64,000 nt of DNA from Cyanoderma ruficeps (lineage: Eukaryota > Chordata > Aves > Passeriformes > Timaliidae): contig VZDJ01007753.1 of assembly GCA_008694505.1 (NCBI GenBank), forward strand, positions 28,439,643 to 28,503,642, written 5' to 3'. Of this stretch, positions 10,770 through 24,199 are shown in pieces. The notes under the pieces are model-generated. The model was given only the letters and a program-made list of their open reading frames with translations, was not told the origin of the DNA and searched no databases. The translations under genes were made by a program, and so were the position numbers. Each line of letters begins with the position of its first letter. Position 1 is the first letter of the stretch.

Positions 10770-12924
10770 TGGCAGTAAATAACCAAAACAGAATAAAAAC
10801 ATTGCTGAAAAAACAGAAATGAAAAGAATATTTTTAAAGTCTATAATTTGAATGTGGAAGCTGTAAAAGCTTTCAAAGGAATTCTTTAAGCGTTTCTGAA
10901 ACCTGGGTAGGGAATCTTGTGTTGTACGTCCATATGGATTTTCTTTAACATCTATGTTACACACAGCAAGGGATAACCAGGTGGGGACCCCAAAGTACTT
11001 TGCCCTGTAAATAACATCATACAGTTAAAGGTTAAACAGTATCTCAGCTCTTAAACCAGCATTTGGTGTTTGGAGGAGCAGTCCTCAGCAGCTGCTTTGG
11101 AATTCATGACCCTTGTACTGGAGCGCTCGATAGTGATAGATTGAACCAGATTTTTAATGTCAATATTGCTGGTTTGCACTTTTAAATAATGCAAATAGCA
11201 TTTCTTATGCTAAAATGCAGCACTCGGTCCATTGGAATGCTTGGAAATGTGCAGAGAAATGAAACAGGGATGTACAAAGTGAGCTTGGCCTCACATCTTG
11301 GTTTCTGGATTTCTTTCACCTAACACTTTCAAGCCACAATAAATTCTAAGGAGGTTCACAGTGCAGTGAGATCCAGCCTTTCAATTTTACTCTATTTTTC
11401 TGAATATGCCTTTATGCCAAAATGTATATTGTCTTAGGGTGAAATTTTCACTCATGACATCATTTTTGTTAAGGCTTTTCTTAGGGAAAAAAACTTTCAT
11501 TTTTCATGAGACATAGTACCTATTTTATCCACCTGCAATATGCAATACATACCTATTACCTTCCAGACTTCATAAATTATCTGACCAGAGAATTAACTAT
11601 ATTCAAAGAAACTCAGTTATTATTTTGTGTCTATTTTATTCACTCCAAACTTCAGAAACAGAACGTCAAGGCTCTGAAAGGATAAAACTTCCACACCCTG
11701 GCAAAGTGGATCATTGACCAATGGGCCGATATCAACTGTCAAAATTACTTGCCATTGCTATTGCATATTTAAGTGAAAGCACTATTGACTTTCCTCTTCA
11801 AGAAATATAAACAAAATTCCTGTGCAATTTATGGATCCTAGAGATAGGTTATAGATCAAAAATTGAGAATTAGTGATGCAGCAGGACAGTCTCAGATTTG
11901 CATGTCTCTATGTTCATTTCCATAGGGCTGTCAAGTTTGTGTTATATGCATAATGAACATATGTGAAATATCAATATTTGTCAAGAGAATTTTGTTAGGG
12001 AATGTTAAGTACTTTCTACAGGGATTGTAATAGACTAGTTAAAAATCTTAATTTTTTTTGCAGGGAAAGGTTAATAATTTCTTACTTTCAAATAGAGGAA
12101 TTCTGACTTCTAGAAACAAATAATTACTTTAAAGAAATCTTAAATCACAGTAGTATCCCAGTGGATTAATGTTTTGTGCTGAATATTCTGGTAGCTTGAA
12201 GTCTGACTCTGCATATGTGTAAGCATTAGTAAAATTCTTCAGATTTTTAGATTAAATAAAATTTTGTTGGTCAAGGCATTTTCTTAAAAATGCTAATAAT
12301 ACCTTCAGAAATTTTCTCATGTCCTGTGTACTATTGTTAGCACATTTGAGAAGCTCCTTCTGCAATACAAGTAAGTTGTTTACTTATTTTGTTTATAGGC
12401 TGTAAGTTTATAATCACTCCTTACTGGCATAGACATTTGATTTACCTCTTTTGAGACAGAATTTTGCTGCTTAGGGTAATCTGAATTTTACAAATAAATA
12501 GAGCAGAAATAAAGCTGATAACCATCACTGATGTGTAAGTTAAGTTTTTACCTTTTTTTTTTCCCCTCTAGTTTTCTTTGGCCCCAATTTTGCAGATGTT
12601 TTTGTATGTTTTTATCTTTATATTATTTCTTTTATCCCTTCTAAAGCAGACCTGGATCTTCAAAGTCTTGGAAAAGAAGTTGGATTTCTAAGGCAAAAAT
12701 AAAGTACTTCAGTGTGTTCAAAAGATAACTAAGTAACTAATAAAAAAAATATTTATATATATAAAGGAGGACTGAAGCTGATAACTGTCCCATAATGGAG
12801 ACGGTGTGCTATTATGTGTCTGTCAGTCCTGCTCTGCCATGCCCTTGACACTGGGGAGGAGGGACTGAAAAGGGAAGAAGAGCATCTGGCTGACAAACCA
12901 GGCCCTGCAGGTCAGACCAGCCAC
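10770..12924. other. Gene-free unique DNA
   Basis: No gene or dispersed repeat recognised. An octamer motif ATGCAAAT, the known POU/Oct site, is at 11189-11196 within an AT-rich stretch that resembles non-coding regulatory DNA, but a single octamer is weak evidence. No usable open frame was seen. Confidence 0.6.
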
Positions 12925-13210
12925 TCCCCTCTCTCAGGCTGAGATGCTGCAGCTCCAATACTTCGTTGAGTTTTGGAACCACTGGTATGAAAGACAAGCT
13001 GGAAAGAGTCCACTGAAAAGTCAACAGATGGTCAGGAGTCTAAGCTGTATAAAACAAGGCTGAGGGAGATGAGTTAGCCTGGAGAAGGTAGGGCTAAGAG
13101 GGAAATCTCAGCTGTATAGTGCGTGGCAGCAAGGAAGGGACTCACTCTTTAGAGAGGTGCTCAGCAAAGCAGGAGGCAATGATCACATCTTGTAATAAAG
13201 GAAATTTAAA
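12925..13210 (+). mobile_element. Decayed CR1 LINE fragment (3' part)
   Basis: Several blocks match the 3' half of avian CR1 in order and in plus orientation: 'ttttggaaccactggtatga', 'agacaagctggaaagagtcc', 'agatggtcagga', 'ggctgagggagatgagttag' and 'cctggagaaggtagggct'. CR1 is the dominant non-LTR retrotransposon of birds and usually inserts as 5'-truncated copies. Many substitutions indicate an old copy. The characteristic 3' tail of short tandem repeats is not preserved, so the end is approximate. The minus-strand frame 12812-13024 partly overlaps it and is not a gene. Confidence 0.7.
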
Positions 13211-14588
13211 GCAGACATGAACTTGGAGACACTCCCAGCCCCCATGCCCCCTTCTCCTGCCTGGTGTTGTCATAATAGTAGTTTTGTGTAGCTTCAGTAA
13301 ATGTGAACTGCATTTGGATATATCTGGTAAGTATCTTGGAGAAAACATGTATTTTCAAAAAAAATGTGTTTGAAAAAGTTAGTGCTATGGAAATAAATAA
13401 ATAAATAACTTCTGTTACTCCTGCTGGCAAATTCAATATATTACAGAATGCCTACAAATTAGCAGCTACTAATGAGCTTGCATCACTACTTTTGAATTTC
13501 ATTTCAAAGCTAATGGAAATGAAAATATAAATTTAAGGAAAATGTATTTAAAAACCTGAGAATAGCAGAATATATTATTTTTATGCTTGTTTAAGACTTT
13601 CAGTCATTAAGAATAATAAGAATGAAGAGTAACATCATGTACAACTGCATTTTTTTCATTCCAGGGTTTTCAGTATAAGCGCCCCCCAAAAGATGCACTC
13701 ATGAAACAGAATATGTTCCTTTCACTGTTACATCTATTCAGGATTTTAGTGCTATGATTAAGGAAAACCTCAGCAATGCTCAGATGGGACAAAAGCATTT
13801 GAATTTTAAGTGGATTATTAAAATAATATTAATATATAGAAGCCTGAATATGCATTAAACAATAACAAAGCAATTGCATTTCCAAAGAGTTGTGTATAGA
13901 AATAGAATAAGACTTCAAGGCCATGGTATTCATTGGGGAATCTTTGTATTACTTTAATGACTTTGGATTAGTCTCTAGACCTTAATTTAACTAAGCACAG
14001 AACCATGTGCTCAGATCCCACTGGAGTAAAGCAAATACAGTCAGTTGGACTAAAGCATGTGCATATTGCTTTGGTCTAAAGAGATGGATTTATATAGATG
14101 CTCAAAGTGACAGATGCCCTTAAGGATTACATAGTTCTATGACTAATTTTCATTGGTTGCCTAGACACTTCTAGTTTTAGTATTATGGTGAATTAATATT
14201 TTCCATAAAAATTGAATTATGGATAAGAAGCATCTTTATTTTTGAATTATAAGGATTATTTAGAAGTTTGACTTACAAAGACTGAAAAAAGTCTATATGA
14301 ATCATAAAAATGTATATACTTCCCTACTAGAAAATATGTCTTCTTTTTAATATGGTTCTTTCAAAGATTTACATTCTTTCTATATTCTTTTCTGTGTCAA
14401 TGAAAATAGATGTAAAAGAGAAATAAAAGCAGATAGTAAATATCAGATTACAATACTTGAATTTACGTATCTGCTTGCTCTGTCCATGGGATGGGGGTTT
14501 CTGAGCAGCCGTTATCAGCAAGGGCCCTAATCAGCACAGTCAGTAAACTCTAGGTAGATGGAATAAAGGCTTTTCTGTGACACTCCAT
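13211..14588. other. Gene-free unique DNA
   Basis: No gene or dispersed repeat recognised. A short (AAAT)n microsatellite is at 13391-13408. Confidence 0.65.
13391..13408. repeat. (AAAT)n microsatellite
   Basis: Four and a half uninterrupted AAAT units. Confidence 0.9.
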
Positions 14589-14725
14589 TGTGTTTGTATG
14601 GCAAGGTTTTGGCAGAGGAGGGGGGTACAGAGGTGGCTGCTGTGCGAAACTGCCAGAAGCTTCCTCCATGTCTGACGGTGTCAGCCGGCTCCAGGATAGA
14701 CCAAGGCCAGTCAAACAAGGCTAAA
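14589..14725 (+). mobile_element. Fragment of the same ERV LTR family as 5470-6252, plus strand
   Basis: The bases from 'gtatggcaaggttttggcag' onward align with the minus-strand reading of 6250-6110. Shared blocks are 'ggcaaggttttgg', 'actgccagaagcttcctcc' against 'gctggcagaagctttctcc', 'tgtctgacggtgtcagccggctcca' reduced to similar pieces, and 'ccaaggcc'. Only the start (U3-type part) of the LTR is recognisable, and the TATA-containing part and sub-repeats are absent. It is therefore a truncated or partly deleted solo LTR. The two open frames over it (14527-14718 minus, 14588-14782 plus) are not genes. Confidence 0.65.
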
Positions 14726-16274
14726 CAGCCAGTAAGTGCATATTTGTGGGTGAAATTACTTGCTCTCCTCGGATTATATTGATTAGACCTTCATCAACTG
14801 TGATGAAAAGGCAGACACCTACCGCATGTCATATACCTCTACAAATAGATGCCCAAATTCAAACATCTTATGCTGGAACGGATCCCTACCCAACTTGAGT
14901 AGAAGTGGCTATGGAAGGATTCTTCTTTGTGTGTCTTATACCTGCCAACCCATCTCCTTCCTCACAGGGAACCACAGCACCTTGCAAAACTTTCCTGTGA
15001 CACATTAGGTTCCTGTGCTGCTGAATTTGTCAGTGAGCGGCCTCTGTGTGTTTCTGCTTTCTACCTTGGCTATGAAGTGAAGGCACAACAGGGAACACAA
15101 AGGCACCACGCAGCTTCAGGCTGGGAACACAGCTGGTTCAACAGCTATGTTGCACTGTCTCTTTGACAAGGCCTATTTTCTGAGTCAGTGCTAGTTCCTA
15201 AGTGTTTGAGCTCAGGTGTCAAGTCAAATTGGACTTGGGCAAAGCATATTTGTGCTTAGAGGTTAGTTGGCCAAGAATGATGCCGATGGATAAAGAAAAA
15301 TAGGTGATTACAGTGACTGAAGGTCAAGCTTACAATGTGAAGACACTAGTTCCTTTATAAATAAGATACTATAAAATTGTTTTTTGCTATCACTCTCCAG
15401 AAAAAATCACTCGAAGTACAAGGATAGCTGCAGAAAAGGTGTGTATTGCACTGAAACAGATTGCATGCAGAGATTGTGGAGTCTCCGTCCTTTGAACTCT
15501 GCTCATCCTCTGCTGTGCAGATTTCAATAATGGTTTGAAAGAATATGAATCAGCTGAGAAAGAGTTTTCAATTATTTACCTGTTATGATGATGTTTGGTA
15601 CCATACTAACAATTACGATAAAAATTTACTTGATTTCAGGAATCAGAAAGTATGTGTATGTTTTTTACCTGAATTGATCAGATATTATGATGTAATTAGA
15701 AAGATAACTAAGTAAACATGCTGTGGTTTTTTCCAGTCTTAAAATTGAAAGAATATATAATTTAGAATTTATTTATAATGTGTGTTATTAGCAGCTGAAC
15801 CAATCCCCACTCTAAATGAAAATGTGACAAAAAGTTATGGGAAAGTATGACACTTAACACGTGTGAAAATTTTTGTGAGTTTTTGTGTGTATGTGTTCAG
15901 ATATATGGGTGCCTAGAAAAAGACATTCAGGTAGTTTATGTTGAATATAAACATGAAATTTAATGAACATGGTCTTTGTGGAACAGGTTTTGAAACCGTA
16001 TTTGCCTTCCATAAGTTTTTCTGTTGGGAATAGGCATGAGCAGAGGAACTGAATCAAACTTTTATCTTCATTTTAGTAAGAGTCAACCCTTTTGTTCAGG
16101 CTCATGATGTCTAACTTATATTCCTCCATTGCTGTTTTTGTCCGTGCAACTAACATGAGAATCAGCAACTTTGGTTAGACAGGCAGATTTCTTCCAGTAA
16201 CTAAATCTATGATTGCTTGTATTATTTTTATTGAAACAAAGTTTCATTATGTGACTTCACATCAGTTGGTTGCA
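14726..16274. other. Gene-free DNA, no repeat recognised
   Basis: Slightly richer in G+C up to about 15170, then AT-rich. I cannot assign the first 450 bases. They could be decayed flank of the LTR fragment just upstream. Overlapping short frames (14826-15008, 14927-15166) show no known motif. Confidence 0.55.
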
Positions 16275-16865
16275 CAGGTTATGATCTTTCCTGAAAGGAT
16301 TTTTTAGATTTTTTCTTCACAGTCACTGGTATGGGCCTGGGTTTTGGATTTGTGCTGAACACAGGTTTATTGTATAGGGATGTTTTTGTTGTTGTTGAGC
16401 AGAATTTACACAGAGCCAAGGCCTTTTCTGCTTTCCATACTGCCATGCTGGTGAGGGAGCTGGGGATGCTTGGGAGTGTAGGAGGAGACACAGCTGGGAC
16501 AGGTGATCCAAACTGACCAAAGGGATACTCCAGACTACCCAACATCATGCTCAGTATATAAAATTGGGGGAAAGAGGAAAAGGAGGAATTGATTGGAGTG
16601 ATGGCATTTGTCTTCCCAGATAATCGTTCTGCATAATGGGGCCCTGCTATCCTGGAAATGGCTGAACACCTGCCTGCCATGGAAAGCAGTGAATCAATTC
16701 CTTGTTCTGTTTTGCTTGTACAGCTTTTGCTTTTCCTATGAACCTGTGTTTATCTCAACCCATGAGTTTTCTAAGTTTTACCCTTCCAATTCTCTCCCCA
16801 GTCCTGCTGGTGGGGAAGTGATTAAGGGGCTGTGTGGGGCATGACTTTTGGCTTGGGTAAAATGA
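16275..16865 (+). mobile_element. Solo LTR of an avian ERV (second family), plus strand
   Basis: From memory this follows an abundant bird ERVL-type LTR from end to end. Matching blocks in order are 'actggtatgggcctgggttt' (near 16325), 'ggattt', a stretch ending in 'gggacaggtgatccaaac' (about 16497), 'ctgaccaaagggatactcca', and the core promoter 'tcagtatataaaattggggg' with TATATAAA at 16555-16562. After these come 'gtttatctcaacccatgag' (about 16750) and the closing block 'ttctctccccagtcctgctg' (about 16791). About 590 bases is the expected scale for a complete LTR, and no internal retroviral sequence flanks it, so it is a solo LTR left by recombination. Substitutions throughout show it is old. 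The 133-codon minus-strand frame at 16279-16680 is antisense to the LTR and is not a gene. Confidence 0.75.
16555..16562 (+). promoter_or_regulatory. TATA box of the solo LTR
   Basis: TATATAAA lies at the position expected for the core promoter of the LTR, about 280 bases from its start. Whether it still drives transcription is unknown. Confidence 0.5.
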
Positions 16866-19800
16866 TAATGTTACCATAAATCTATTTGGAATGACAGTTT
16901 TTCTTGAAATTAAAATAGAATATCTTAACAAGAATGATCTGTTCTCCAGTAATTTGGAATACAAATTTCTAGTAATAGCTTTTAGAAATACTAATTTTGC
17001 CACATTGCCATAAAAAAAAAATCTGCTAACAACTGTAACACACAATAGGGAGAAATCCTTTGTGACTGTGACAGAATTCAAGTATCAGAAGAGCTAGGTT
17101 AAGTCTGATCAGACCATTATGTGTTTCTATGAAGAGTTTCACTGTTTGTAAATTTTGCTTTTCTGCCTTTAATATTGACTGTTATATTACTAAAGCTAAA
17201 TTTTGAAGACAAAGGTGACTGAATATTTATTTACGGGGTTTTTGCCATGTCTTCTTCTTTTTTCTTATTTATTTATCCTACTTATTTTTGTGGAATCATT
17301 CCAAGTGGATCAAGTATAATGTACAAAGTATAAATATATGGGTGTTGGTATTTTTGTCCATGGTTATCATGTTGATGAAATTGGGGAATGATTTCTGTAG
17401 TTTTGTCCATGCACACAAAGTTGAAGTTTGCTTGCAGATTGTGTTGGTGGTATTTTTGCTTCCTTTCTCCTGCTCCACCTGCCTCTTTCAATGCTCTTTT
17501 TTATTATTGAAGAATTGTTTATTGATGAAGTTGCTAAATTATGCATGATTCTATGGCCTTTTCCTTTCTTTGACCTCCTTATGAATTACCTGCTGATGGG
17601 TTGTGAGATAGTGGTACCCTCATCATGTATAGTGCATCATCAAACTTAAATCAGAATGAAGAGCGGTCTAACCTTTCCCTTGCCTCCTTTTCTTGTAACA
17701 TTCACTGTAGATTTTCTGCAGCTTAATCTCTTTTGAATGCCATACAGAAACAGATACTTACAAGACTTCTATCTTCACATTTAAAAACTGAAGCCAGATG
17801 TAATAGGTTACCACTCACTGTCAATAAAGTGACAATCTCTCATCTGCTTCTAGTTTTTTAATGATGGGTATGTATTTATTTTTTAATCCTTAAAACCTGA
17901 ATATTTATTATTTCTATGGTTGGCTCTGTGGAGTTATATTTTTAGAGATTTAATCTTCCACATAATGCTTAGGAAATGGCTGGTGTCCTGTTGTCTTTCC
18001 AATCTCAGCCTTTAGCATTGCTCTCATTCACAATTCAGGGACCATGTTAGATTTTTTAAAAGAAAATGAGAAGTGGATGGAAGATTTTTTTAATAGAGCA
18101 TACAATAGAGTATTAAAATTTCAAGTTGCATGATCAAAGCTAACTGCATTCTTTGAAAAAGATTATCACTTCCTTTTTTTTCAAATTTTTCTTCTGAATT
18201 TCTTTTCTGACCTGAAAGAAATTTTATATTTTATAAATGTTTGTAAAAGTGGTGTGAAATATTTTGTCATTAGTGGCTCTAAAAAATTTCACTAGTAAAT
18301 TGCAATTGCATTTTGCACTTGAATGTTTCTATTAGTAGGGACTACAGTAGGTTTGTGACATTCTGAATTTTGCCCAGCTCATGATGAGTCAGGTGTTAAA
18401 CTCTGAGGTTACTTCCATTGCTAGAAATAGATTCAGTAAAATATCATACTGGGGATTATCAGAGTGATTTCACTTCTCAAATGCAGTTTAAGAGTAGGTA
18501 GCTCTTATCCCTTGCTCTGTGGTGATATTAATTCTATATGGATTTAAAATCTGAGGTCTATTTTTTATGCATTTATTTCCTTTCATTCTCTTTTTCTAGA
18601 AAATCCTTTTGATAAACTCTAGTTAAGTATACTCAGTTACTAAGAAATCTCGGTTGCATGCAGGTTTTTCCTCCCTCTTCAAAATAGTGCATGCATAGCT
18701 GGAAAACAGACACACTGGTTGACTAGTAGAGAATGCAGTAGAGGACATTGTCAAAAAAAAAAAAAAAAGGAAGCAAGGAAGATATTTTCATTTGATTTAT
18801 TTCCCTGTAAGGGAATAGGAAGTTATGAATAATCTTTCAGAGAATAGTAAGTCACACATGCACACCTGTCAACTGACTGTTAAAGCATTTTCCTTCTATA
18901 ATTTAGACTTTCTGGATGTGATGCCCCACCAAAATTATGATGGAGCACATCTTTTAAGTCCATTAAAAAGCAAAGTAAAGTGATACATTTTGAAACAAGT
19001 GGGAAACTATTTTATGTTTAGGAAAATTATTTGGGTTTTTCAGTTGTTTTTCAGCAGTCCTTCGCCTACAGGTACTGATCAGACCTTATGTTTTATAAAA
19101 TTTTTATATAAATCTAATTTACTTACCTCTCAAGTCAGAAAACATTTGTGTAGTGTTAGTATCTCTAGTTTAATGATGTGGCCTAAGAAAGAATGTGGCA
19201 AGCTGTGGTAGAGATGGATAGTCTGTGAGAGAAAAGTGAAGGACTCAGCAATATTTCAAAGGTTATAAATGAGGAACGTAATTGATTTTCCCGTGTCTTC
19301 AAGATATCCTCCTTTGTAAAATAAGTAGACAAAACTTTTTTTTACAAAATACTTCTTGAAAAGTCTTTATCTTCCCTTTGGAGTTACCATCAGCAGCATA
19401 GCTGGCTGTAGCTTACAGAAGAATATAATAAAGAAAATTGACACTGAAGTGACAAATAGAAAATTTCGATGACAGTAAATAAAACATAGTGAAAATAAAT
19501 GAAAACGTGTTCTCAGCTAAACTCTAGTGTCAGCCATTTTTCTGGGTTTCAGATAGTTTGGGTGTTTGGGTGTATGCTATAATGGCAGCTGGGCTGAAAG
19601 AGGAATATTACTGAATGAAAGAACCTTAAAACATTAAATATTTCAAGTCGATGCTGCTTCTTTAAAAACCCATATAGGACACAGTAGACTTGTGCAGTGT
19701 AGCTCCTTTGGTTGCATTTTCTCAGATTTCATAACTGAATGCTTCCCTGGTAAAGCTTGAAAAATTCTTCTGAAATCTGTTTTAGGTAACTAACATTGCC

Positions 19801-22800
19801 CTTATTGATTGGTCTACTCACTGTGAGATAAATAATAATTTCTTGTTTGCATAAATACAACTCAGAATATACTCTTCTATGACTTCACCAATGTCTTTAT
19901 TTTATGGGACCATGGCAGCAAATCTGTAGTACTAATTACAGCTGTAGGAAGTGATCTCCTGCCTAAGCTTCGTATCATATCACATAATCTTTGCAACCAT
20001 ACTCCATCAGGACAGGTTTGAAATGTGCAATTCAGAGACTATTTGCCCTTGCTTAAAACCCCACTTTTTAAGTGTTGTGCTTTTTAAGCTTTTTGCCTAC
20101 CTTTAGTTTTTGTTCTGATTCACTCTGACCAACTTAGTGTCCCCACAATTATCAGCTATTAATTCTGTAATTTGATAAGAGATTCATACACAAAGTTAAA
20201 ATAACCTGTTGTCTAGGAAAATTGATAATTATTTAGCTTCAGGCTTTCCAAGTAGTTTAATTCTAGTTAGAGTTATTCAGAAACTATGAAGTAAAGAAAA
20301 AAAGCCTGCGTAATTAACGACTAACTTTTTAGTACCTAAATGGTGTATCAAGCAGAATAAATGTGTTAAGGTAGTCTCAATAAGGAGCTAACCAGTACAA
20401 CAATGATCAGCCTTGTTTTCTAGTAATAGAATTATCTAATATTCCCTTCTTTTCTCCGAGTTGTTTTCATGACCTTGCAGGGATAAAATACATTTTATTT
20501 TCCAGCAATATTAAAAACTTGCTGACTTGTTTAATCTCACTAAATATTACAGTGCTATACTTAACCATAATAGTAATACACTTACAGTGTATTTGTTTGT
20601 GCATCAAGGGACACTGATACGGTCTGTCAGACTTTACAATATAAATGTGAAACTTCTTCCACGTATATTTAAAAAGGGGACATACAAATAGGACATACAT
20701 ATAAGAAAAGGGCAGGAGATTGATTGCTATTGTGGAGATATAAACCAAGCAATGTGCGTGTGACTGTGCTGTATGTGTGGGCTACTTTTTTCGGCTGTTG
20801 CTCTCCATCTCAGGATGCAGTTCTTGCTCTCATGGCTTTGCAGAGGTTTGTGTAGAAGGGCAGGGTCAGTGCAAAGGAGACCAAACATCCCCATTTCTGA
20901 TCAGGAGAGGACATCCTTTGCAGCAGGTGTAGGGGAGTTCGGGGAACTATCTTCTGAAGACCTACAAGGACTGCAACTTTTGGTATAGCTGCTGTGCTAA
21001 GATAGGTCTGAAGGTGTTTGCAGGGAGTCATAGTTGAGCCTATGATCTGCAGCACTGCTGAGAATCCAGGGGACACTGTGTCACTTGCTTGACACTTGTG
21101 GTGGCTTTTAACATTAAATTATTATATTTATATATATTTAACACTGGATTTTACCTTGCCACCTTTGTTTGAAAAATGGCAAGTGCTGTTTTTCCTGTGT
21201 TTGCTGCCATTTTCTGGGGTGTGGGAGTGTATCTACAGTGGTGAGCCAAACCCATGTAGTTGCATTCATAGGGGAGCTGCACTGAGCCACTATTTGGGCA
21301 CTTGAAATCCTGAACCCCTTGTACTTCTCTTAACAGACCTTCCCTGTAACATTTCAGAGTGTGTTCTGGGAGAAGATCTATCCATTTCCATATGCAGAGG
21401 TGTTCCTAACCCATTAGGTTGGTAAAATAAACCACTTCTGGCATGGTGTCCTCCATGTGGCAGCTCACAGATTCCCCCCTAGACAGAAGAGAGGCATAGA
21501 GCCAACTGAAGATTTGTTCCAGTTGCTGATGAACTTATGACTCATATTTTGAGAAAGACAAATGAATGAAACTGAAAGAAGAGCAGTAGCTTGTTGTCTT
21601 CAGCAGGGGGTGAATGCCTCTGGTACAGGCTGAATGCAGAAATGCCTGGTTATGACAGCTGCTGCAGATGTCAATGTGCGTACTGACTGTCTGAAATAAG
21701 ATGCAAACACAGAATGGTGGAGCTGCACAGACCAGCAGAATGACAATCAATTGTGAAGAACATGACTGATGTGTGTGCTAAGATATGCAGGTCAGTGAGA
21801 AAAATGAGGCCTGTACAGATGTAGGTAGATATCTTTTCCTGAAACTTGGCTTAAAAGATATACACACTCCTTCTTCCTCTTTCCTATGCTTTTTTGCTCT
21901 ACTTCAATGTCTCTGGTATTCATTATTCTATAGAAAAGTGTAGAATAACATATTTTTGCTGCATTCAAAAATATTGAGATGGTCTGAAATACTACAGAAA
22001 TGAAAGCTGAACCTAGACTAACAGAGCTGGCTATTTTAGAAACTCCATCAGTATTTTCTGCCACTTGCCAGGATTTGACATGACGTGTAAAGAAGCCAGC
22101 TCAGTCCAGCCAGGGGCTTCATGGCAACCGCATCTCCCTAGTTCCGGTTATTAGTTCCTCCTCTAAGTTTTGGAAAATAACAACAGATGGATTACTTGTT
22201 TAGAACAAACAAGGCAGTCAGAAGTAGAGCAGAGCCAACTGTGCTGATATCCCAGTCTTTCCCTAATGATCCATTAGTCCAGCTACTGATGTGACTCCAT
22301 GTTGTCAAGTAGGAATGACAAAACACGGTCCAACATGAATGGTGAAGTCTTCCTACCTTATGTTCTGGGAAACATTTGCCAGGATTTCCCCCAACAATTT
22401 TTCCTTAAATAAAGTATAATTAAGAAAATGAAATTGTTGAGTACAAAATGAGAGTTTTCTGCATATCCTCTTGGAAGGAAACAAGGTAATTCAAAATGCG
22501 ATAGCAAAATTAGATTTTAATTAATTTCTTAAAGATGTCAGGAAGGATTAGATGGCTAGTTTTCTTTTTCAAAAACAACATGTACATTTTTGTACTTTAA
22601 AATATTCCATACACTATCAGTATATTTCATTCTGTCTATAAATCTGAAAATCTGGGATGTAGCTGATTGTTAGTTTAACTTCTATTTAAAGACAGTATGA
22701 TTAGGGTCAATTAGAAACTTTTGGGCAGTAAGGTTTTCATTAAAAAAAGATTGTTTTTGTTAAACTCTGACAGTGTAAGCACACCCATTTCAGTGAATTG

Positions 22801-24199
22801 TTGTTTAGAAAAAAGATGAGCAAAATACAACAATATATTTCCTTGCATTTTTGTATTTACAGAACAGGATTCTTCAACTTTGCTTTTTTTGACAGGTCTT
22901 TTCTGTTTTGAGAAATTTTGTTTGCTTTACTCAAAACCCTGAAATGAGTTTAAATGAGGTAATACCATGGTAATTAGTTCAAAATAAAATCCTAGTCCAT
23001 TAGAAAAATATAATTTGGAATATTGCTTCTCAAGGGTTTAATTTTTCTGTTTATTGTCTAATCAGTAAAAAGCTTTCAGATTAACTTTATTCTCTGCAAA
23101 ACAAAAAAACTCCTTTTTTTTCAAACAATGTGTGAGGATTTCCTTTTGAAAAATTTACTCAAACTTGTGATTTTTCTTGGGATGCATTGCCAGAAAGTGA
23201 TGAATGCGTTAGTTTTCCTGTCTCAGTATTCAAAATGTGGGGTCTTTTTTGTGTTCTTGGAGTTACATCTAGAAAAATTAGTAATTTTTAGAAGTTTGTA
23301 ATTTTACCATTTCTGTTTTCCTGTGAGTACTTTGTTTTACTGCAGAAGAACATGTGTGGTGGAAGATAGAAATTAAAGCAAAATGCTGCCTGAAGTTTAA
23401 GAAAGTTCCTTCCTTTTCCCCTTCTCATCCTCACGCTTCAGTTCTCCCAGCATGTGATCCAGATGGTTCTCTTTAGATTCAAGCATGAGCTCAAATCTCA
23501 AGTTAACCAGGCAAATTAGCTATAACAAGTGGGGAAAAAAAATTGTAGTTCATATGAAAAAGAAAAAGATGCAGTGTCAAGAACAAACAAAGCAGTAAGA
23601 ATTTACATTACATCATAGGGAAATACCTTTAGGAGTATGAAAACATACTAACTGAGTTGCCATAAACACACTGGAGTTTTATGTTGATGGAAATATTTTT
23701 ATTTATGGAAATAAACAAATAAAAGTCCTTCAGAGTGCAGCATGGTTATTTTCCCCAGAAACTGAATTTTTTATGCGTTTTTTCAGCTGCAGTTGGTATT
23801 AAAATTTTATAAAGTTCTACGACAATGAGAAAATTTAAGCTTTTATGTAGCTTTCATTTCTTGAATGCAAGGTATTTTCATTGAAATTAGCGAAAACCTA
23901 AGATCAATACATTCATAAATGACGACTGCAAAAAATCACAAATGTAAGTTGCACTGAAGGTTGGTGTTTGCATCCCTTTTTATGCCATAATTTAGTATGC
24001 CCTCAAATGAGAAGATAATGCATTCACCTTTGGAAATGACTGAGGGAAGGGTTACTGCTTTATTCTTCCACTTCCCATGGTTGGTGAAAAATTAGGTAAA
24101 TCAGCTGTAGTGTGTAAAAATGGCCATCCTGCCATGAGTAATTTGATAAACTGATGCTGAAAAAGGGCATGAATATAAAAGTTCTCTTGAAACCAGGTG
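16866..24199. other. Gene-free unique DNA
   Basis: Over 7 kb without a recognisable gene or dispersed repeat. An A16 run is at 18753-18768. Overlapping frames of 60-90 codons (17282-17649, 18990-19211, 20773-21076, 21792-22064) are unrecognised, lie on both strands and have no matching splice or poly(A) pattern that I could find. Confidence 0.6.
18753..18768. repeat. Poly(A) tract, 16 A
   Basis: Sixteen consecutive A followed by ggaagcaagg. No retrocopy body was recognised upstream. Confidence 0.9.

Noticed and set aside
16279..16680. 133-codon minus-strand open frame, Ser/Pro-rich with a basic C-terminus
   Set aside because: It is entirely antisense to a recognised solo LTR (16275-16865). 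The frame is a by-product of the LTR sequence.
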